A stretch of DNA of 64,000 nt, from positions 1 through 64,000 of the forward strand of contig NZ_GL882555.1 of NCBI RefSeq assembly GCF_000195595.1. The letters are read 5' to 3'. The notes below the pieces were generated by a model. That model made no database searches. It saw only the letters and a program-made list of their open reading frames with translations, and was not told where the DNA came from. The position numbers were made by a program, and so were the translations under genes. Origin of the DNA: Actinomyces sp. oral taxon 170 str. F0386. Its GTDB lineage: Bacteria; Actinomycetota; Actinomycetes; Actinomycetales; Actinomycetaceae. Positions 25,330 through 34,152 of the stretch are shown here, in pieces (the stretch's first letter is position 1; each line of letters begins with the position of its first letter).

Positions 25330-26955
25330 ATGGCGATCACAACTCCGGCTGGCTCCAGCCGCCGGGACTTCATCAGGCTGACCGGCACCCTCGGAATGGC
25401 TGCTGGTCTGGCTGTCAGCCTGGCGGCCTGTGGTGGTAAGGCCAAGACTGCGGGCGGCGCAAAGGGTAGTGCCATGGCCACCGATCAGGAGGTCACCCAC
25501 AAGGACGGTGTTATCACCGCTGGCATTTCCTACGAGCTGGGGACCAACGGCTACGACCCCATGACGACGTCGTCGGCCCTTACGGTAGCCGCCAACTGGC
25601 ACACTCTGGAGGGGCTCACCGAGCTCCACCCGGCTACCCGGGAGGTCTACGCGGCTCTGGGGGCCGACATGCCCAAGAAGGTGGATGACACCACCTACGA
25701 GGTCGCGCTGCGCAAGGATGCGAAGTTCTCCGACGGTTCGGCGGTGACTGCCGATGATGTCGTCTTCTCCTTCACGCGGGTGCTCGACCCGGCGAACAAG
25801 TCGCTGTACTCCCAGTTCCTGCCCTTCATTGACAAGGTTGAGGCCAAGGACGCGGGTACGGTGACGATCAAGCTCAAGTACGCCTTCTCGTTGGTGGCCG
25901 AGCGTCTGAGTGTCGTCAAGATCGTCCCCAAGGCGATCGTTGAGGCTGACGCCAAGGCCTTCGACATGAGCCCCACCGGGTCCGGCCCCTTCAAGATGAC
26001 TGATAACGGCGCTGCCAGCCAGAAGGTCGTCTTCGAGCGCAACGACAACTACAACGGCCCTCGTCCGGCGTTGGCCAAGTCCATGACCTGGCAGGTCCTG
26101 CCCGACGACACCACCCGCACCAACGCGATGAGCTCCAGCTCCGTGCAGGCGATCGACGCCGTCCCCGCGGCCAACCTCTCCACCCTCAAGGAGCCGGTCA
26201 AGGTGGCGGCGCAGCAGGGTTTCGGGCTGCTCTTCGCCATGTTCAACAACACCACCTTCTCCAATGTCAAGGCGCGCCAGGCTGTGCTCTACGCGCTGGA
26301 CTACGCCAAGATCTGTGACACCAGCATGGCCGGCCTGGCGACGCCTGCGACCTGCTTCGTCCAGGAAGGGCACCCCGCCTACAAGAAGGCCAAGACGGTC
26401 TACTCCATGGACGCGGCCAAGGCCAAGTCGCTGCTGGCGGAGGCCGGCATCACGACCATCAACGTGCTGTGCACGGACCACGGCTGGTTCTCGGCGGTCA
26501 GGCCTGTGATCCGTGAGAACCTCGAGGCCCTGGGGGTGACAGTCAACTACGACGAGAAGAAGTCCGCGGACACCTACTCCTTCATCGACTCCTCTCAAGG
26601 AGCGTGGGACGTGCTCATCGCTCCTGGAGACCCCTCGGTCTTCGGCAATGACGCGGACCTGCTCATGCGCTGGTGGTACGGCGGCGACGTGTGGACTGAG
26701 ACTCGTATGCACTGGAAGGGCTCGGAGAGCCAGGTCGCGATCCAGGCGCTGCTGGATGAGGCCGTCAAGCTCGAGGGTGACAAGCAGGTCGCCAAGTGGC
26801 AGGAGGCTTTCGACAAGCTGTCTGAGGATGTTCCGCTGTACCCGATCTTCCACCGCAAGACTCCGACGGCCTACGACTCGACGACGTTGGAGAACTTCAA
26901 GCCGATCTCGCTGACTGGTCTGTCCTTCGTGGGGACGGGATCGTCCAAGTCCTGA
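25330..26955 (+). CDS. Opp/Dpp-family (SBP_bac_5) substrate-binding lipoprotein, probable sialic acid or sialoglycan uptake
   Basis: Extracellular binding protein of 541 aa for an ABC importer. The N-terminus has a Tat-like SRRDFIRLTG motif and lipobox SLAAC at ~31-35. The family-5 fold is recognisable from LEGLTELHP, VALRKDAKFSDGSAVTADDVVFSFTRVLDPANKS, and TGSGPFKMTDN. Peptide transporters share this family, but here the gene lies between a FadR-type regulator and sialidase/nan genes, so sialic acid (as in SatA of Haemophilus ducreyi) or sialylated oligosaccharide is the more likely ligand. A ribosome binding site GGAGAG lies before the ATG. A hairpin after the gene separates it from the permease genes. 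Confidence 0.88.
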   Translation: MAITTPAGSSRRDFIRLTGTLGMAAGLAVSLAACGGKAKTAGGAKGSAMATDQEVTHKDGVITAGISYELGTNGYDPMTTSSALTVAANWHTLEGLTELHPATREVYAALGADMPKKVDDTTYEVALRKDAKFSDGSAVTADDVVFSFTRVLDPANKSLYSQFLPFIDKVEAKDAGTVTIKLKYAFSLVAERLSVVKIVPKAIVEADAKAFDMSPTGSGPFKMTDNGAASQKVVFERNDNYNGPRPALAKSMTWQVLPDDTTRTNAMSSSSVQAIDAVPAANLSTLKEPVKVAAQQGFGLLFAMFNNTTFSNVKARQAVLYALDYAKICDTSMAGLATPATCFVQEGHPAYKKAKTVYSMDAAKAKSLLAEAGITTINVLCTDHGWFSAVRPVIRENLEALGVTVNYDEKKSADTYSFIDSSQGAWDVLIAPGDPSVFGNDADLLMRWWYGGDVWTETRMHWKGSESQVAIQALLDEAVKLEGDKQVAKWQEAFDKLSEDVPLYPIFHRKTPTAYDSTTLENFKPISLTGLSFVGTGSSKS

Positions 26956-26965
26956 GGTCTGTGCC

Positions 26966-27007
26966 CGGGCGGCACGGCAAGCCGGTGCTGGTTGGCCGTG
27001 CCGCCCG
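26966..27007 (+). terminator. Hairpin between binding-protein gene and permease genes
   Basis: A perfect 13-base-pair stem, CGGGCGGCACGGC (26966-26978) with its complement at 26995-27007, around a 16-base loop. There is no T tract. It may terminate or attenuate transcription, keeping the binding protein more abundant than the membrane parts. Confidence 0.6.
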
Positions 27008-27060
27008 AGCCGTTTTCAGGTCTCCGGGACCTCTGGGGTCGGGAAGCGACAGACTTGCTA

Positions 27061-27082
27061 TCTGACGTCAGACATCAGACAA
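27061..27082. promoter_or_regulatory. Candidate operator of the sialic acid regulator, site 2
   Basis: TGACGTCAGACATCAGAC (27063-27080) shares the ACGTCAGAC core with the sites at 25291 and 37413. It lies about 90 bases upstream of the permease start, after the hairpin, suggesting a second regulated promoter for the permease and ATPase genes. Confidence 0.55.
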
Positions 27083-27167
27083 TTGGAGTGGCGGTGATCC
27101 TTCCCAGCCGCCAAGCCACCCAGCCGCCCTCCTCGGCGGCAGGACGCTAACGCAAAGGAGCATTTCA

Positions 27168-28133
27168 GTGTCCAACCTCATCCGCCTGATCGGACGGCGC
27201 CTGGTCGCGCTGCCGGTCATGGTGCTGGGCGTGACGCTGCTCGTCTTCATCGTCATGTCGTTCTCCTCGGCTGACCCGGCGCGTCTGGCGCTGGGCGAGT
27301 CGGCAACGCCAGACGCCCTCGAGCAGTACCGAGTCGTCCACCACCTCAACGATCCTCTTCTCAAGCGGTTCTGGGACTACCTTCTGGGGCTGGTCCACGG
27401 TGACCTCGGCACCTCCTTCACCGGAGTCAGGATCTCCGACATGGTGGCCGACGCCTTCCCGATCACTCTCCAGCTGACCTTCATCGGAATCTTCGTGGCC
27501 GTCATCTTCGCCACGATCCTGGGGATCATCGCAGCCTTGTACCGCGACAAGTGGCAGGACCAGGTCATCCGCGTCATCTCCATCGCCTGCCTGGCGACCC
27601 CGTCCTTCTGGCTCGCCCTGCTGCTCATCCAGTGGTTCTCCGACATTCCAGGGGGAACGGGGGCCTTCCCCGCGCTGGTATCCGAGTGGGTTCCCTTCAG
27701 CGAGGATCCAGGAACGTATCTCAATCAGATCTTCCTGCCGGCACTGGCCATCGCGGTTCCCAACACCGGATCCCTCACACGTGTGGTGCGTACAGCCATG
27801 GTTGAGGAGCTCGACCGCGACTACGTGCGCACCGCTATCGGTGGCGGTATTCCCAAGAACATCGTGGTGGCCCGTAACGTGCTGCGCAATGCGCTCATCA
27901 CCCCGCTGACCGTGCTGGGCCTGCGCATCGGCTACGCCATGGGCGGTGCCGTCGTCATCGAGATGATCTTCAACATCAAGGGGATGGGACAGCTCATCTT
28001 CCAGGGCATCACTCGTAACGACGTCAACATCGTCCAGGGAGTCTCCATCACGGTGGCGCTGGCCTTCATCCTCATCAACATCGTCGTTGACATGCTCTAC
28101 GTCCTCGTCAACCCACGAATCAGGAGCATCTGA
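27168..28133 (+). CDS. ABC transporter permease, DppB/OppB type
   Basis: First membrane subunit of the Opp/Dpp-type importer, 321 aa with about six helices. The N-terminal LIGRRLVALPVMVLGVTLLVFIVMSF and the Gly/Asp-rich DYLLGLVHGDLGTSFTGV are typical of the DppB family. The EAA loop is VRTAIGGGIPKNIVVARNVLRNAL. The GTG start has AAAGGAGC upstream. Its stop overlaps the ATG of the next gene (TGATG), so the three membrane and ATPase genes form one coupled unit serving the upstream binding protein. Confidence 0.92.
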   Translation: MSNLIRLIGRRLVALPVMVLGVTLLVFIVMSFSSADPARLALGESATPDALEQYRVVHHLNDPLLKRFWDYLLGLVHGDLGTSFTGVRISDMVADAFPITLQLTFIGIFVAVIFATILGIIAALYRDKWQDQVIRVISIACLATPSFWLALLLIQWFSDIPGGTGAFPALVSEWVPFSEDPGTYLNQIFLPALAIAVPNTGSLTRVVRTAMVEELDRDYVRTAIGGGIPKNIVVARNVLRNALITPLTVLGLRIGYAMGGAVVIEMIFNIKGMGQLIFQGITRNDVNIVQGVSITVALAFILINIVVDMLYVLVNPRIRSI

Positions 28134-30283
28134 TGCTGCACCGTTCCACACTGGATAAGGCCTCGCGGCCCGGGTTGCGCTTCCAGGGCTGGAAGGCGCT
28201 GCCCCTCGGCTCCAAGATCGCCATCATCGTGCTGGGCCTCATCGCCCTGATCGCCGTCCTGGCCCCTGTCGTCGCCCCCTACTCACCCGGTGCCACCGGG
28301 CTGGCGGAGGCCAAGACCACCTCCTACATCGAGGGTGTCGGCGAGGTCACCGCCACCGATCCCGTGGTGGCTCCCTCAATGTCTCACCTGTTCGGTACCG
28401 ACGGCACTGGCCGTGACATCTTCTCCCGCGCCGTCTACGGCGCCAGGGTCTCGCTGGTCGTGGGGCTGACCGCCACCGGCCTGGCGCTCCTGGTGGCCTC
28501 CGTACTCGGTGCCGTCGCCGCCACCTCCCGCAAGTGGGTCGCTGAGACCCTCATGCGCGTGCTCGACGTCGTCATGTCCTTCCCCGGTATCGCTCTGGCG
28601 GCCGTACTCGTCTCGGCGATGTCGACCCGCCTGCCGATGCTGCCGGTCATCATCATCTCCATCGCCATCCTCTACATCCCCCAGCTCACCCGCGTGGTGC
28701 GCGCCAACATCATCTCCCAGTTCGGGGAGGACTACGTGGCGGCCTCCAAGGTGATGGGGGCTCCGGTGCCCTGGATTCTTCTCAAGCACGTGGCCCGCAA
28801 CTGCATCGCCCCGATCATGGTCTTCGCGACCGTCTTGGTGGCCGATGCGATCGTCTTCGAGGCCTCGCTGTCCTTCATCGGTGCGGGTATCAAGTCCGTC
28901 AACACCCCGACCTGGGGCAACATGCTCTCCGAGGGCAAGGAGCTGCTCCTGTCGGGCCACTGGTGGCCAACCTTCTTCCCCGGCCTGCTCATCCTCATCA
29001 CCACCTTGTGCCTCAACGTCCTGTCCGAGGGGCTGACCGATGCGATGGCCTCGCCGCGCATCAAGGCCAAGCCCGACGTCCAGGCCGATGAGGAGGCCAT
29101 GGAGACTCAGGAGACCCTGGACGCCTGGGATGACGCCGCCGAGGCGGTGACCTCCAACGCGACTGTCGCCGACGGGGATGACGCCGCGAACGGACTGAGC
29201 TCGCTGACCGGCGTCGTCGCTCCGGCGGCCGAGGATGTGCCCCTGTCCGAGCGACTCGCCTCCCTGCGGGTGGCCGAGCTCGCCCGTCGCGACCGACTCG
29301 TCTACAAGGACACAGAAGAGGACCCCGTCCTGGAGGTCAAGAACCTCTCGATCGCCTTCCCCGAGCAGCACGGCGAGGTCGACATCGTCGACGGCGTCTC
29401 CTTCTCGGTGCGTCCTGGCGAGACCATGGGTCTAGTGGGGGAGTCAGGTTGCGGTAAGTCCATCAGCTCGATGGCCGTCATGGGGCTGCTGCCGCCGTCG
29501 GCCCGGCTCTCCGGCGAGATCCTGTTCAAGGGGCGCAACATCCTGGAGATGACCCCCACCGAGCACAACGCCCTGCGCGGCCACGAGATGAGCATGGTCT
29601 ACCAGGACGCTCTGTCGTCACTGAACCCCTCCATGCTCATCCGCACCCAGATGGCTCAGCTGACCTCGCGCGGCGGTACTCGCAGCGCCGAGGAGCTCCT
29701 TGAGCTGGTGGGGCTCGACCCCAAGCGCACACTGCGCAGCTACCCGCACGAGCTCTCCGGCGGTCAGCGCCAGCGCGTTCTCATCGCCATGGCACTGACC
29801 CGGGACCCCTCACTGGTCCTGGCCGACGAGCCGACGACGGCGCTGGACGTGACCGTCCAGAAGCAGGTCATCGACCTGCTCAACGAGCTGCGTGAAAAGC
29901 TCGGCTTCGCCATGGTCTTCGTCTCCCACGACCTGGCGCTGGTGGCTAAGCTGGCTCACCGCATCACCGTCATGTACGCGGGCCAGGTGGTCGAGCAGGC
30001 CCCCACCAGTGAGCTGCTGTCCAACCCCGTTCACGAGTACACCCGGGGTCTGCTGGGGGCCGTGCTCTCCATCGAGGCCGGTTCCAAGCGGCTCCACCAG
30101 GTGCGTGGCGTGGTCCCCTCACCCAGCGAGTTCGTCAAGGGAGACCGGTTCGCTCCGCGATCGGCTCACCCGACGGTCGGTCTGGACACTCGGCCCGTGC
30201 TCAAGCCCGTGCCGGGCACGACGGAACACAGCTACGCCATCACCCCCGAGCTCGAGGCTCTGCTCGCGAAGGAGAAGCACTGA
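28133..30283 (+). CDS. Fused Dpp-type permease (DppC) and ATPase (DppD)
   Basis: A 716-aa protein joining two subunits that are usually separate. Residues ~1-310 form a DppC permease with about six helices (FGTDGTGRDIFSRAVYGARVS, then the EAA loop VAASKVMGAPVPWILLKHVARN). An acidic Ala/Asp-rich linker (~310-395) follows. Residues ~398-716 form a DppD ATPase with Walker A GESGCGKS, signature LSGGQRQRVLIAMAL, Walker B LADEPTTALD, and the oligopeptide/dipeptide C-terminal signature near VRGVVPSPSEF, though the usual Cys ligands of that region are absent. Start and stop overlap both neighbours (TGATG). Together with the DppB and DppF genes it completes one importer. Confidence 0.93.
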   Translation: MLHRSTLDKASRPGLRFQGWKALPLGSKIAIIVLGLIALIAVLAPVVAPYSPGATGLAEAKTTSYIEGVGEVTATDPVVAPSMSHLFGTDGTGRDIFSRAVYGARVSLVVGLTATGLALLVASVLGAVAATSRKWVAETLMRVLDVVMSFPGIALAAVLVSAMSTRLPMLPVIIISIAILYIPQLTRVVRANIISQFGEDYVAASKVMGAPVPWILLKHVARNCIAPIMVFATVLVADAIVFEASLSFIGAGIKSVNTPTWGNMLSEGKELLLSGHWWPTFFPGLLILITTLCLNVLSEGLTDAMASPRIKAKPDVQADEEAMETQETLDAWDDAAEAVTSNATVADGDDAANGLSSLTGVVAPAAEDVPLSERLASLRVAELARRDRLVYKDTEEDPVLEVKNLSIAFPEQHGEVDIVDGVSFSVRPGETMGLVGESGCGKSISSMAVMGLLPPSARLSGEILFKGRNILEMTPTEHNALRGHEMSMVYQDALSSLNPSMLIRTQMAQLTSRGGTRSAEELLELVGLDPKRTLRSYPHELSGGQRQRVLIAMALTRDPSLVLADEPTTALDVTVQKQVIDLLNELREKLGFAMVFVSHDLALVAKLAHRITVMYAGQVVEQAPTSELLSNPVHEYTRGLLGAVLSIEAGSKRLHQVRGVVPSPSEFVKGDRFAPRSAHPTVGLDTRPVLKPVPGTTEHSYAITPELEALLAKEKH

Positions 30284-31110
30284 TGCCGTCCAACACCTCT
30301 GCATCGACCTCATGGAGTGAGGACCAGCCGGTCGTTGAGCTCAAGGAGGTCAACGTCATCCACAAGTCCCGCACCGGGGGCCTGTTCCACCCGGACACGG
30401 TCCACGCGGTCAACAACGTCTCACTGTCCGTCAAACGCGGGGAGACGCTGGGGCTCGTGGGGGAGTCGGGCTGCGGCAAGTCCACGACCGCTCGGGTCAT
30501 GGTGGGGCTGCAGGCGATCACCTCGGGCGAGGTCATCTTCAAAGGACGTCCCCTGGGGCGCTCCGCCTCCGACCGTCGCGAGCTGGGACGCAGCATCTCG
30601 GTGGTCTTCCAGGACCCGGCGACGGCTCTCAACCCACGCATGATCGTGCACGACACGCTCATCGATCCGCTCAACGTCCACGGGATCGGTTCGCCCAAGG
30701 AGCGCGAGGCACGCGTGCGCGACCTGCTCCACCTGGTTGGTCTGCCGCCCAGTGCTCTCAATGTGCTGCCCCGGCAGATCTCCGGCGGTCAGCGCCAGCG
30801 CGTCGCCATCGCCCGCGCCCTCGCACTGGACCCGGACATCATCGTGGCCGACGAGCCGACCTCCGCCCTGGACGTCTCCGTGCGTGCCCAGGTGCTCAAC
30901 CTCCTCCAGGACCTCAAGGCGTCACTGGGCCTGGGGCTGGTGTTCATCAGTCACGACATCAACACGGTGCGCTACGTCTCGGACCGGATCGCCGTCATGT
31001 ACTTCGGTAAGATCCTCGAGCTCAACACCACCGAGGAGATCTTCAACAACCCTCAGGAGGAGTACACGCGCACTCTTCTGGCGGCAGTACCTTCGCTGCT
31101 CGACGCCTGA
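30283..31110 (+). CDS. ABC transporter ATP-binding protein, DppF/OppF type
   Basis: Second ATPase of the importer, 275 aa. Motifs: Walker A GESGCGKS, Q-loop VVFQDPATALNPR, signature [19 protein letters not shown], Walker B IVADEPTSALD, switch FISHD. An N-terminal KSRTGGLFHPDTVHAVN segment is characteristic of the OppF/DppF group. It is the last gene of the coupled transporter unit, and a strong hairpin follows about 40 bases after the stop. The C-terminal extension is short, with no cysteines for an iron-sulfur cluster. Confidence 0.92.
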   Translation: MPSNTSASTSWSEDQPVVELKEVNVIHKSRTGGLFHPDTVHAVNNVSLSVKRGETLGLVGESGCGKSTTARVMVGLQAITSGEVIFKGRPLGRSASDRRELGRSISVVFQDPATALNPRMIVHDTLIDPLNVHGIGSPKEREARVRDLLHLVGLPPSALNVLPRQISGGQRQRVAIARALALDPDIIVADEPTSALDVSVRAQVLNLLQDLKASLGLGLVFISHDINTVRYVSDRIAVMYFGKILELNTTEEIFNNPQEEYTRTLLAAVPSLLDA

Positions 31111-31146
31111 GCAGACAGCCCCGGCCACTGCCGGTGGCGCCAGCCT

Positions 31147-31180
31147 GTGAGGGGCGGACCCACGTGGGTCCGCCCCTCAC
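31147..31180 (+). terminator. Terminator-like palindrome after the transporter genes
   Basis: A perfect palindrome: GAGGGGCGGACCCAC at 31149-31163 followed directly by its complement, extended by two more pairs. It forms a ~17-base-pair hairpin with a tight loop. No T run follows, but the position right after the operon supports termination. Confidence 0.75.
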
Positions 31181-31768
31181 GCGTCCACCAGTCCTGTTTG
31201 AACGACCTTGTCATTGTCGATATCGCCGGTATCGGAGTGGAGAAGCCGATTTGATGATTGCGAGGAAATGAATCATTAATCTCGTGTGAACTCGGTGCTG
31301 GTGAGCATTGACTTCCAGGTCACATGTCGAGTAGATTACTCATGTCGGTTCAGCGAGGAACCGACCGCGGCTTCTATGGTCGCCAACAAAGATGTTGATT
31401 GCGGAGGAGGGTCCTATGTATGTCACGGCGCCATGGCGCGTGACCACGGCCGCGCGGCGTCAGTCTGTCGTGCGTGAGGGTCGGGGCCCCTCTGTCATTT
31501 GCCTCTGACGGCTGGTAGAGAGCCGTAATCCGTTTAAGAGGCGGGCGAGGTCGCAGTGTGTGGCCTTCCAGGTCTCTGTGACTGCTCTCGATCCTGGAGC
31601 GACGAGAGCCTGACGGCGTGCTTGGTCCGCTGAGGCGAAGTACGCCTGCTGCCAGACGCATTCTTGATGAGCCCGTCTCACTGTGATGAGTATGAGCGGG
31701 TGTGAATGGCAGTCGAATGATCCGTTGACAGAGACCTCTGTGTCTTTTTCGAGATAGGTGAAGCGCTC
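31181..31768. other. 588-base gap upstream of the sialidase, no supported gene
   Basis: Composition shifts: 31200-31420 is clearly A/T richer than the flanks. A minus-strand open frame at 31460-31681 (73 codons) has no ribosome binding site or recognised family, and could be a decayed fragment. The sialidase promoter should lie here, but I see no copy of the ACGTCAGAC operator core. Confidence 0.45.
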
Positions 31769-34081
31769 ATGGAATCAGTGTGCGCAACGATGCGCCTTGA
31801 GGAAGAAGTCCTCAGGAGTGAAAGAGGGAGTATCTCCTTCGAGTTCAGGTCACGATCGGACGGAAACCTGTTCGCATTACGAGGGGCCGATGGAGCCCGT
31901 CTCGACATGCGCATCGTGGGATCGTCGCTCGTGTACGAGGCTGCGGTTCCAGACGCGTGGAACAAGCTGGAGGCCGAGGACGTCCGGTCTCTCGACGACG
32001 GGCGCTGGCACAGCGCCGCCGTCACTGTCAGCCCCTCCGGCACTCGCCTGTACCTGGACGGCTACCAGGTCTTCTGCGGTACCACCACGGCCTTCCTCAA
32101 GGATCTCCCTGGTTTGACGCAAGCAGTCCTGGGACAGGGCGACAGTCCGGAGGTCGCCGCGTTCAGAGTGCACCCCGAGGTGCTGACCTCACGCGAGGTC
32201 CTGGCGCTGTCACAGCGTGCCGAGCCACTGGTCGAGTTTGCCGCGAACCGTCTGAGCCCCTACGACGTCGCCCGTTTCGCTGACGCTCGGCATGGTTCCC
32301 TCTGGCTGCGCTTCCGGGTACGGGGCCGTATGCAGCAAGGAGCCCTCCTTGCAGCCGGCGGACTCGGACGCGAGCAGCTCGCCGTGACGGTCGGGCCGGA
32401 GGGGATCACCTATGCCGGTGTGAGCAGGGCGGGCGTGCGCCGAGAGGTCAAGGCCTCCGGCGCATGGAGTGACGGCGGCTGGCACGAGGTCGTGATCACC
32501 GTGGGGCACGGTGCGGTCGATCTCTACGTCGATGGGTTCCGTGAGCAGCACGCTCCCGGTGAATTCTTCCTCGGCCAGGTCGAGGGGCTCGACGAGGTCG
32601 TCGTCGGTCAGGACTGCGACGGCGTGCGCCTGTCCGGCGAGGTTCAGCGAGCGGGGATCTACGACTACGCCCTCAGCGACGCGCAGATCAAGCGTCTGTG
32701 CGAGGCCGAGCCGATCGAGACCGACGCCCTGTTCGACCGGGGATACCGAGGCTCGGCGTCCTACCGGATCCCGTCTCTCCTCACGCTGGCCTCCGGCACC
32801 ATCCTGGCCGGGGCCGACCAGCGCGTCTCCAACGCCAACGACTCTCCCAACGACATCAACTTCGTCGTACGTCGCTCCCTCGACGGCGGACAGAGCTGGG
32901 AACCGGCACACACCGTCATCGACTGCCCGGGCAGTGGAGAGGACGCCTCGTCGGTGATCGACTCCTGCATGGTCCAGGACCCGCACACGGGGAGGATTCA
33001 CGTCCTCATTGATCACTTCCCCGGTGGGATCGGGCAGCCCAACTGCTGGGCGTCCACCGGATTCGACGAACAGGGACGAAGGCTCTTGCGGGACCTCGGC
33101 GATGAGCGCTACGTCGTTGAGGAGGACGGTGCGGTCACGACGATCGATGGGCAGGCAACTGCGTTCCGGGTCGAGGCCGACGGCACCGTTCTCCGAGACG
33201 GCCACCCAGCCGGCAACATCGAGCTCGCCCCCGGGGCGGACCCGGATGAGAGCCTTCTGGCCATCCCGACCAGCTACCTGCAGATCGCCCACTCCGACGA
33301 CGACGGCGTCACGTGGAGCAAGCCGCGAGACCTCAACCCCCAGCTGAAGCAGCCGTGGATGAGGTTCCTGGGCACCTGCCCGGGCAACGGCATCGCCCTG
33401 CGGCACGGCCCTCATGCCGGACGTCTTGTGGTGCCTCTCTACTTCAACAATGACAGAAACTGGCTGGCCATGTGCGCCACCGTCGCCTACTCCGACGACC
33501 ACGGGGAGACCTGGCGGCTCAGTCACGGTCCCAACGAGGGCAGAGAGACCTCCGACGGCCAGCTCGACCCACAGACATTCGTTGATGAGACCTGGTCTCT
33601 GCACGAGGCGACTGTCGTCGAGCGGCAGGATGGGACGCTCCTGCTGTTCATGCGCAACCAGCACCCTCATGGTCGTGTCGCGGTCAGCGAGTCCCACGAC
33701 GCAGGACAGACCTGGGGGACTGTCCGCTTCGATGAGGACCTTCCCGAGATCTGGTGCCAGCCCAACGCGATCCGCCTGCCCTCGCCCGAGGACGAGGACC
33801 GCATCGTCTTCGCCAACGCCTCGCTCATGCTCCCGTTCCGGGGCTGCGGCGTCATCCGGCTCAGCCTCGACGGTGGACGTACCTGGAAGCGCTCGCGGAC
33901 CTTCAACCCCGGTCACTACGTCTACCAGTGCATGTGCGTCCTGCCCGACGGGAGGATCGGGCTGCTCTGGGAGAACGAGTGCCAGGGACTCTACTTCTCA
34001 CGCCTCCCCCTGAGCTGGTTCGACGCCGACATCGAATCCATCGAGCCGCACACCATCGCGGATCAGGGCAGAGGCTTATGA
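31769..34081 (+). CDS. Sialidase (GH33) with two LamG-like domains and no signal peptide
   Basis: Exo-alpha-sialidase of 770 aa that releases terminal sialic acids. Two concanavalin/LamG-like domains (~1-155 and ~160-312, each with a DGRWHSAAV or DGGWHEVVI block and LYVDG strand) precede a six-bladed GH33 propeller (~325-760). The propeller has the RIP motif (Arg333), five Asp boxes (SLDGGQSW 370, SDDDGVTW 509, SDDHGETW 575, SHDAGQTW 642, SLDGGRTW 699), catalytic Glu in LHEAT (~613) and Tyr in GHYVYQC (~717-719). The N-terminus is hydrophilic from the start; no signal peptide, membrane helix or LPXTG sorting signal is present, so the enzyme appears cytoplasmic. That suits import of intact sialylated glycans by a neighbouring transporter. 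AGGTGA precedes the ATG. Confidence 0.92.
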   Translation: MESVCATMRLEEEVLRSERGSISFEFRSRSDGNLFALRGADGARLDMRIVGSSLVYEAAVPDAWNKLEAEDVRSLDDGRWHSAAVTVSPSGTRLYLDGYQVFCGTTTAFLKDLPGLTQAVLGQGDSPEVAAFRVHPEVLTSREVLALSQRAEPLVEFAANRLSPYDVARFADARHGSLWLRFRVRGRMQQGALLAAGGLGREQLAVTVGPEGITYAGVSRAGVRREVKASGAWSDGGWHEVVITVGHGAVDLYVDGFREQHAPGEFFLGQVEGLDEVVVGQDCDGVRLSGEVQRAGIYDYALSDAQIKRLCEAEPIETDALFDRGYRGSASYRIPSLLTLASGTILAGADQRVSNANDSPNDINFVVRRSLDGGQSWEPAHTVIDCPGSGEDASSVIDSCMVQDPHTGRIHVLIDHFPGGIGQPNCWASTGFDEQGRRLLRDLGDERYVVEEDGAVTTIDGQATAFRVEADGTVLRDGHPAGNIELAPGADPDESLLAIPTSYLQIAHSDDDGVTWSKPRDLNPQLKQPWMRFLGTCPGNGIALRHGPHAGRLVVPLYFNNDRNWLAMCATVAYSDDHGETWRLSHGPNEGRETSDGQLDPQTFVDETWSLHEATVVERQDGTLLLFMRNQHPHGRVAVSESHDAGQTWGTVRFDEDLPEIWCQPNAIRLPSPEDEDRIVFANASLMLPFRGCGVIRLSLDGGRTWKRSRTFNPGHYVYQCMCVLPDGRIGLLWENECQGLYFSRLPLSWFDADIESIEPHTIADQGRGL

Positions 34082-34152
34082 GGCCAGCTCCTCGATCCGT
34101 CCTACACCGCTCATCCATGCCCCCTTCATCGTCCGTTCAAAGGAGAACCGTT

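Noticed and set aside
25327-26853. Long minus-strand open frame (508 codons) antisense to the binding-protein gene
   Set aside because: High-GC shadow: His/Arg/Gly/Val-rich composition, no motif, no ribosome site, and a clear lipoprotein on the other strand.
31460-31681. Possible transposase remnant on the minus strand
   Set aside because: I could not identify a DDE motif, terminal repeats or target duplications; left as an unexplained gap.
32210-33916. Long minus-strand open frame (568 codons) antisense to the sialidase
   Set aside because: Mirror frame of a gene with all GH33 motifs; composition typical of shadow frames.
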